From the NCBI GenBank assembly GCA_004369085.1, contig ML210259.1, positions 1 to 64,000 on the forward strand: 64,000 nt of DNA, in the 5' to 3' direction. Under the pieces are notes generated by a model, which saw nothing but the letters and a program-made list of their open reading frames with translations, had not been told where the DNA came from and did no database searches. Positions within the stretch are counted from its first letter, which is position 1. The number at the start of each line of letters is the position of its first letter. Both the position numbers and the translations under genes were made by a program. Of this stretch, positions 57,415 to 64,000 are shown piece by piece. The stretch is from Coprinopsis marcescibilis (taxonomy: Eukaryota; Basidiomycota; Agaricomycetes; Agaricales; Psathyrellaceae).

Positions 57415-58378
57415 TTACTCGACTGCGAGCTCGAGCTTGATTTTAGCGATGGCGGCGGCCGGGTTGAGACCCTTGGGACAGGTACGCGAGCAGTTGAAGA
57501 TGGTGTGGCAACGGTACATGCTCATGTCGTTCTGCAATCTGTCCTTGCGCTCCTCGGTGTGGGTGTCCTATTGAAAAAGCCGGGTTAGTTTCCGGAGACG
57601 CGTCTCAGATGTAAGAAGGGTAGTACGCACTCGTGAATCGGCAATCCATCGGTAGGCCTGCATGAGAGTGGCAGGGCCGAGGTATTCATCCTGATTCCAC
57701 CAGTACGAGGGGCAGGAAGTCGAGCAGCACGCGCACAGGATACACTCGTAGAGACCGTCAAGCTTCTTGCGGTCGTCGATGGATTGCAGGAATTCGCCTA
57801 GGAGTACCAGTAAGCAAAGTATCGCGATTCAAGCGGGAAGGATCATACCTTGTGTGGGGGGGTTGTCGTTCTGTAGCCAAGGCTGAATCGACTTGTATTG
57901 CTTGTAGAATTGGGTCATGTCAGGGACCAAATCCTTGACGATGTACACTAAGCTCGGGTCAGCCACATTCTCAGACAGCAAGTATAAGAAACGTACTGTG
58001 GGGAAGAGGATACACCTTGGTGTTCTTGGTAGGACTCCTGTCGATCCTGCAAAGACAGGCGAGGGTGTTCTGGCCATCAATGTTCATGGCGCAGCTTCCG
58101 CAAATACCCTCTCGGCAAGAGCGTCTGAAGGTCAGGGTTGGGTCCATCTCGTTCTTAATCTTGATTAGAGCATCGAGAATCATAGGACCTGTTTGGTTCA
58201 AGTCGATAGTGTAGGACTGGAGCTTTGGCTTCTCCTCTGGCTGGTCCGGGTTCCATCGGTAGATTTTGAACTCTTTGAGGAGAACTGGCTTCTGTGTTGC
58301 AGTTGCCAGCGAACGAGCGAATATTTTGGAAGGAGCCGAGGCTCGCAGAGCTTGCTTTGCCAGCGCAATGGACTGCAT
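57415..58378 (-). CDS. SDHB: Succinate dehydrogenase iron-sulfur subunit, mitochondrial
   Basis: Exons (minus) 57997-58378, 57849-57947, 57631-57797 and 57415-57567 total 801 nt, 266 residues. The N-terminus is a basic presequence ([20 protein letters not shown]). [2Fe-2S] ligands are C88, C93, C96 and C108 (CREGICGSC). [4Fe-4S] ligands are C179, C182, C185 and C189. [3Fe-4S] ligands are C189-region partners C236, C242 and C246 ([11 protein letters not shown]). The protein passes electrons from the FAD subunit to ubiquinone in complex II of the inner membrane, linking the TCA cycle with respiration. The conserved ubiquinone-site residues P190 and H237, known sites of resistance to carboxamide fungicides in other fungi, are present in the usual form. 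Length and spacing match the family. Introns are short and canonical. Confidence 0.97.
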
Positions 58379-58807
58379 AATGGAGGTCGACGGTCGAGAG
58401 GATGAAATTTCTGAAAAGTGGAGAGCCTGTCTTTGGCGGTCGCTGTCCCGAGCCCAGTCGCGTGATATCGCACCCGGCATTTGCCGGCCAACGGGCAAGC
58501 TGCTTCCGCGCCAATCACATGAGCCCTGTTTCAACCCTCACATAGTCCCACCCAAATCCGGAAGGCCCCGACCTAAACTCTCCCCTGAACAGCTTGGAGA
58601 GGACATTGCGCGTTGAGATTAATGACAAAATATCATTCAGCAGTCATCTATAACCCGAAAATTCGATAAAATACCAGCGGCCCATTGATTCAATTGTCGG
58701 GAGCATGTAGAAACACTTGAATCGATCGACCTCATTGCAATCCTATCCGAGACTGAGGTGTTCGAAGACTGGCTTTTCTGAAGCGACATTCCCATAACGC
58801 TACAAAG

Positions 58808-60218
58808 CTAATACTCCAACATTACAAGCCACTCCAATTCATCCTCGTGAGATACTGTGATATGCAGAACTTCTTTCAGCATCGACATTTGAGTACAAAC
58901 GAAACAATAAGGATCAAAGGGAAAGCGAACAAATTTAAAATTGATCTCCACTGATTCAAGTAGCGGAAAGTTGCCTTGCTTGCCTAGAAAATACCCCAGA
59001 CGCCTCCACGAGCCAGAAGACGATAGGTCGGCGAATTTGTCGCTGATCGCTGACTTTGGAAACAAGTTGAGCTGAAGGTGTTGAAGGGAGGGATTGGTGG
59101 TGATCATCCCTGGCTCCCACCCACGCAGTTCGTCAAAAAGCCAATTTAGGACCTCTGTAGAGTTTGAGGTCCACTTGGATACGACGAGTTCCTTCAGCTT
59201 GACCAGTCTGTGAATGCCAATCGTTCCTCTGGGTATCCCTAAAATCAACCAGAAGGTTTAGCGATCGACCCACATACTGGCTCTCTTAAATTCCAGATTA
59301 CATACCGTCTAGATGTATCTCAAGTTTCTCCAGTGATGCTTCGCAGAGCTCAAGAGTCTCGCGAATTGGCTCCAGCGACGCGTTTGAGATGGTATGCATC
59401 GAGAGATTCAGGTGGGATAGATATCTCAAGGTGATCCAATGCTGAGGATTGAGCAAGATCCCCAAGATCCTTCCTGGCATCCACGGATTGGATTTGACGT
59501 CGCGGGCGTCTAAAGTCAACGATTCCAACGCGATCCGAGAGCTATTGACCCGCATGATGATGTCTCGTCTGAAGGCATAGGAGTCAATGTAGTGCCGTAC
59601 GAGGTCGATCGGGCGATGAATCGTGAGCTGTCGCAGAGAAGGTCCACAGTATCGTATGAAGCGAGTGGGCACCGCAGTCAACGTAAGGGAACGGAGGGCA
59701 GGCGATTCACAAATCCGGGCGAAAAAACTGTGAAGCCTGTGCGGCTGCTGCCTCTCCTCCCAGAAGCTGCTGCAATATTGAACTGACCCGCCATGAAGGG
59801 TGAACGCTTCGATCCTATCGTGGGAGATCATCTCCAAGGTCTGCATAACCACGGCGAAATCGGATTTGCTCGCTTCGAGCAACATTGTGGATCGGATTTC
59901 AATAGTGATCTGCTTGATATACTGGGCGATTCGATAAGTTATGGGCTCGGCGAGAGGGGCGAATGTGCCGTAGTTGTCGTTGCATCGGATCACCACTCTC
60001 GCCTTTTCCATTAACAGGTGCTGGCTGGGCTCTCTGAAAGCCCGAGAAAGTATGGATGTCGCTCGAAGACACCATCGATCGTTTGGGTTTTCGATGAGCG
60101 AGTAGAGAATGCAGTAGATGACTTCAGTAGGGAGTTCCACTGCCATCGGTATCGTCCTTGCCGGGTGGCTTTGAAAGGGTTGAACAAGTAGCGACGCTTC
60201 AGTCGACGTCCTGACCAT
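58808..60218 (-). CDS. F-box-like protein with leucine-rich C-terminal region
   Basis: Exons (minus) 59306-60218 and 58808-59238 with a 67-nt gtatgt...tttag intron total 1344 nt, 447 residues. The F-box-like helices are at about residues 25-70: VELPTEVIYCILYSLI, then LRATSILSRAFREPSQHLLM. Leucine-rich strands follow (ALRSLTLTAVPTRF, LRQLTIHRP, LESLTLDARDV, LSHLNLSM, LEKLEIHLDG, LVKLKELVVSKW). The intron falls at the same type of place (after the LEKLEIHLDG-like strand) as the intron in the gene at 32.7 kb, which supports common descent. Predicted SCF substrate receptor in nucleus or cytosol; target unknown. Confidence 0.83.
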
Positions 60219-60449
60219 TCACAGGGACACGTGCCCGAGTACAATTTCAAAGCCAGCGCTTATTCTAGTTCAGAATCACGGAACCGCAGCTGTTTGGAAA
60301 GCTAAACAGAGAGCCATTGTTGCGGATGTAATGCTTCGGAACAATCTGGCAGATTAACACTGCCATTATTAGATTTAACCTTCGCAACGAGCATGGTTCT
60401 ATTTAATAGTACACATGCGATAGCGATGGGCATTTGTATCCCTCCCAAT

Positions 60450-61863
60450 TTACGTCTTGAGCGGAGGTGTTTCAACAAAGAGCAGATCCATCATCGCTTT
60501 GGGATAACGAGGTCCGTGACTGACATCCAGTGCTTTTTTTGCGTATGCCCGGATCTCACTCTCTTCTTCCTTGCTTATATGAACTTTGGCTGCACCTACA
60601 TTCTCCTTCAAGTACTGTCGTGGAGAATTAGACGACTTTGAGGCGGAAACGCAGCGGGATTATAACTCTAACCTGAACTTTCTTCGTGCCAGGAATGACG
60701 AAGATATCGTTTCCTTGTGCAAGGAGCCATGCAAGGGAGACTTGAGCTGGAGTAGCATTATGCTTATCTGCGATTCCTTTGATATTCTCGACCAATGTCA
60801 TGATCTTGTCGAAGTTCTGTTGATACCTGTGTTGGGGAGATGTGAGATTTTCGCTATAACAAAGAATATGAAAACTCGCATCGGAATTTGGCGGCGGAAA
60901 TCCTCGGGCTCGAAGTCATCCAGCGATCTCTGTCCGGTGGTCGCATCAGCGGGGTGCAAAAGTACAAAGACTCTGAAGACACCTACATAGCGACCGGTGA
61001 GAAGCCCACGTCCAAGAGGAGAGTACGCAACCACTGGGACACCTAGCTCCCGGCAAGTCTTCAGTAGGGCAATCTTTTCATCCTCGATGTCCAAGGCGAA
61101 AGGTGAATATTCAACTTGAACGGCCGAGATTGGATGAACGGCATGTGCACGTTTCAGAGTAGATCCAGAGATCTCAGAAAGGCCTATGTATCGCACTTTT
61201 CCTTCCTTCACCATTTTAGACATAGCCCCGACGGTGGTCTGATTGCGAGTTATTTTAGCTCAAGTCAACGCGGTGATGAAAGAGAGGGAAAGACCTCGAT
61301 AGGAACTTTCGCATCAGCTCGCTGCAGAAGAAAAGGTTGGTGGATTTTTCTCGATATGCAAGAGACAATGAATCGACCACGAACATGAAGATAGTAGAGG
61401 TCGATGTGATCGACGCCCAGGCGCGATAATGACCTCTCCAGGCTCTCTTCTGCGTACTTGGGATTGCCGTTGGCCGAGTTCAGGGTTTTGCGATCGAAAC
61501 CAAACTTTGAGGCCAGGAAAATCTCATCACGTTTTCCACTGCGTTTAAACCTAAGCGACAGCCATGGTCCATGGATCAACATTTTAACGTGCAACTAACT
61601 TTCACTTACCATTTACCAATGAGTTCTTCGCTGTCACCATAGATATCGGCAGTGTCCCAGAAAGTGCAGCCCATCTCATATGCAGCATCAAGGAGCTGCA
61701 GTAGATGTTAGCATATCTACCCATCGAAGGGAGGAAAGTCGCCAACCTTGAGCCTCTCTTCATCAGTCCCAACGCTTCCATAGAACGACGAAAGCCCCAT
61801 GGCCCCGAGGCCAATCTCAGGAACTTGGTCGTTGCCAATTTTGCGGGTTGGCATATTGGGCAT
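60450..61863 (-). CDS. Aldo-keto reductase (pyridoxal reductase / aryl-alcohol dehydrogenase type)
   Basis: Eight exons (minus): 61747-61863, 61610-61695, 61385-61550, 61295-61321, 60987-61238, 60880-60929, 60673-60826 and 60450-60614 (1017 nt, 338 residues). The NADPH-dependent (beta/alpha)8 family is plain: start [10 protein letters not shown], catalytic tetrad D53, Y58 (DTADIYG), K83 (FLASKFG) and H123 (HIDLYYLH), then [44 protein letters not shown] and IPGTKKV. The sequence resembles fungal oxidoreductases for pyridoxal or aromatic aldehydes; the substrate is unproven. Intron 6 (60827-60879) must use a GCGAGT donor (GC-AG class) to give QIPMYQQNF; a normal GT donor is not available. All other introns are canonical. 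It lies tail-to-head with the F-box gene on the same strand, 230 bases apart. Confidence 0.92.
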
Positions 61864-63608
61864 GATGATGGGCGGGACAAGCTCGAACAATCAGTCCTAC
61901 TTGATTAAAACCACAACCTTATATATGCATGTGGGAGGTCAGAAAGGGGTCGGAGCTGATGTCGATGTCAGGCTCGCGCCAATAAATAGGAGACTGCGGT
62001 ACCCAATGTGAATTTTGGCTTGGGCTACGATGTCATCCCTGGACCTCGATCTCGTTTCCTGGCTGGGCAATGTGGCAACAGGGTCACCGACAAAATCACC
62101 CAAGGTTGTCTCGGACTTTCCCATCGCAACAGGGTTCGACTTGCTTAGTTGGAGCGATGACCCCAATTTTGCTTTCGGTTTCGTTCGACATCGAGTCTAG
62201 CAGCCTCTGTTAGTTCATGCGGAGTATATAAGCATGTCCGAGCACTTACCAAACAACCTAGGATGAAGAGTTGAGTGTTAGTTCGAGCTGATTGAAGACG
62301 TTTGACGCATTAATTCAAGTGATGTGGTTCAGAACAAGAGATGGGGGTGGAGAGCAGTCTGAAGACGTTGTAAAACTCACGGAGAGCGTTATGGTTCAAT
62401 ATCAAAATGCTGAACGCGCGCGTTCAGCATTGTTCTCTTCGATTGTTTGATGAAGTTGACGCGGCAGGCGCTTTGATGTCCCCGATATTTAGCCGACTTG
62501 ATCTCCTCTGTGAGTCGCTGGCTCTGAGCCTCTTCCTGGCATGTGTGCGATCCACAGCAGCGCAAATTTTCTGTCAAGATCACCCAATCGTTGAGGCCGG
62601 AGAGAAAGACTGAGCGAATTATCATATAATTTGTGCGCTTGGGTCTTGCTTAGACCACTGACTCTCCCGCCGATGCACCACTGTAAAGGTAAAGCATGCC
62701 AGAGCATACACTCCACAGTAGTGTTTGGGCCATTACACCTACGCACACCTGTGTTACATGATAAATAGCAACCTGAAGTAAACTCTGGTCATAGACTTTC
62801 TCCATATTCACAGAATCAGGCAGGGCCAAACCCCCATTCCGGCGTATCGATTATTCCCTCAGGGGGCCCCAGACATTTCAAGTTGAGATTTAATCTCTGT
62901 GGCGCTCACATTTGCATTGCTCAGAAGTAGAGACCACGTACTTGCACATCGTAGTGCTGTTCTGCTGTTCTCACAGCTTCTCCCCGACACTCCCCATCCA
63001 CACCACTCTTTTGATTTACAAGGGAGACAAGCGAATGTACAATAACAATCTTGATGGACTGCTCATACGTTCCTACTCAGTACATCCTCTACCTTCATGG
63101 CTGATATTGGTGAAGGGCAATAGCCAGCGGGTAATAAAATAAAATAATATATCAGGTACATATGCACAATCAAATCTTAATAGAATAATACCAACTTCGT
63201 GTGTAATAATTTTTCATTTGACTTCCCCAGTATCATTTTCGGCGCCTGCGAGAATTTGCGACGAGGATTTTCAGGTTTGTAGATCCATCTAGCCGAACGT
63301 GTCCATTGTCGAGGACGGCGTCTGGCGAGTGTGACCCTTTAGAGGCGGGGAAGGGCATACCAAAAACCGATGCTCGAGTCAACTGCCAGCAATACTATCA
63401 GCATCCGCGATATCAGGGGCAGTGTATATATGTATTCCCATCGGCACCAGCTCATTGGCAGGGCTGGCTTGCGGGAAACGATGAGCTCTAGCCAACGAAT
63501 TGAGTAAATGCCGTATCTGAGTGTTTATGTATGTGCCGTAGGTAAAATGGAGGAAGATAAGTTAGTAGTAATCCTTATTCCGATGAGCCATATCCGTTTA
63601 GTCATGCT
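61864..63608. other. Intergenic, with a small ORF
   Basis: A minus ATG at about 62197 opens a 31-codon frame (MSNETESKIGVIAPTKQVEP) of unknown meaning, which could be an upstream exon of something missed. A 26-bp perfect palindrome sits at 62406. The rest shows no gene. Confidence 0.35.
62406..62431. repeat. Perfect 26-bp palindrome
   Basis: Half-site aatgctgaacgcg followed at once by its reverse complement (no spacer), with CG-rich centre. Possible dimeric binding site, replication-linked hairpin or insertion scar; no protein can be assigned. Confidence 0.9.
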
Positions 63609-64000
63609 CTATATCCAATACCTCAGACCCCATCCCAGGTATTCAAACACCAACGGCAATGCCTCGCACGCCAAAAACGCGATTCCAGCGTAGACAATGA
63701 CCTTGGTAAGTACTACAAAAAGAGAGATCAGCGCACAAGGCTCATGACTCCCCAGTAGACGAAACACACACCATCGGCGTCATAATGCTTAACCCCTCGG
63801 GCCTTACTGGACTGTGTCTCAGCATCAGGTTGCCTCGACCGGGTGAGCATAACAGAGTTAATCTCGCTCTTGAGTGGGGAAGGCTCTTTGACCGACGACC
63901 CATTGACGGGTCGCATATTTTTCTTCTTGCGTTTTCCTGCGGCGTGGCCCCAGTGCGAGGAGCCATCAGTACCGCTTCCAATTCCTCCAGTCTCAAACAT
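63609..64000 (-). CDS. Small protein with C-terminal transmembrane helix (reaches window edge)
   Basis: Exons (minus) 63772-64000 and 63609-63712 with a 59-nt gtgtgt...gtag intron total 333 nt, 110 residues. The start ATG is the last three bases of the window, so a 5' exon could lie outside. The first part is polar with a Lys/Arg cluster (AGKRKKKNMRP) and Ser/Pro-rich segments. The C-terminal 35 residues (LTKVIVYAGIAFLACEAL, then PLVFEYLGWGLRYWI) form one hydrophobic helix near the end, typical of tail-anchored membrane proteins. No family recognised. A role in the ER or another endomembrane is likely but unproven. Confidence 0.68.

Noticed and set aside
1..64000. CRISPR array, operon, prophage or bacterial-type system
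   Set aside because: No spaced direct repeats of suitable length, and the spliced genes show a fungal nuclear genome.

Overview
The window is nuclear DNA of a filamentous basidiomycete. Nearly every gene is cut by short introns (46-98 nt) with gtaag/gtgag/gtatg-type donors. The gene content is typical of Agaricomycetes: several F-box/leucine-rich proteins, short Zn2Cys6 proteins, tandem protein kinases with an HGD catalytic loop, a seven-helix DDY-type membrane protein and a MULE transposase relic. A Rhizoctonia/Ceratobasidium-like host is my guess from the style of these families; it is inference only.

Layout. 1-4.2 kb: a Zn2Cys6 gene and an F-box-like gene, both on the minus strand. 4.46-10.38 kb: a diverged tandem segmental duplication (units A1 and A2). 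Each unit carries one small secreted Ala/Arg-rich, cysteine-free protein gene and a copy of the 3' flank of the neighbouring bZIP gene. 10.38-14.59 kb: a large bZIP regulator (minus). 17.2-27.0 kb: a second tandem duplication (units B1 and B2), each with a BAH-like/zinc gene (minus) and a protein kinase gene (plus). The BAH-like gene is intact in B1 and broken in B2; both kinases can be spliced into full open frames. 27.5-34.1 kb: housekeeping and ordinary genes (secreted helical protein, mitochondrial ribosome recycling factor, class II eIF4E divergent from it, F-box protein). 34.6-36.9 kb: two zinc-cluster genes on either side of a frameshifted MULE transposase relic. 37.7-38.9 kb: a seven-helix membrane protein. 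39.4-42.4 kb: unrecognised genes. 43.8-46.8 kb: a bHLH-zipper regulator. 46.8-57.4 kb: a gene-poor stretch of over 10 kb. 57.4-64 kb: succinate dehydrogenase iron-sulfur subunit, another F-box protein, an aldo-keto reductase and a tail-anchored-like small protein running to the window edge.

How the genes work together. Nothing here forms an operon or an obvious biosynthetic cluster. The core genes act in respiration (SDHB), mitochondrial translation (RRF) and cap binding (4EHP-like eIF4E). The rest is regulatory (bZIP, bHLH, three zinc clusters, kinases, BAH) or looks fast-evolving (tandem secreted proteins, tandem kinases, F-box genes).

Gene models were made by hand from the sequence. Wherever I give exon coordinates, I checked that the frames join and that the total length is a multiple of three. 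Several models need unusual splice sites (two GC-AG introns with the same GCGAGT donor, and two AAG acceptors); these are inferences that transcript data would settle.
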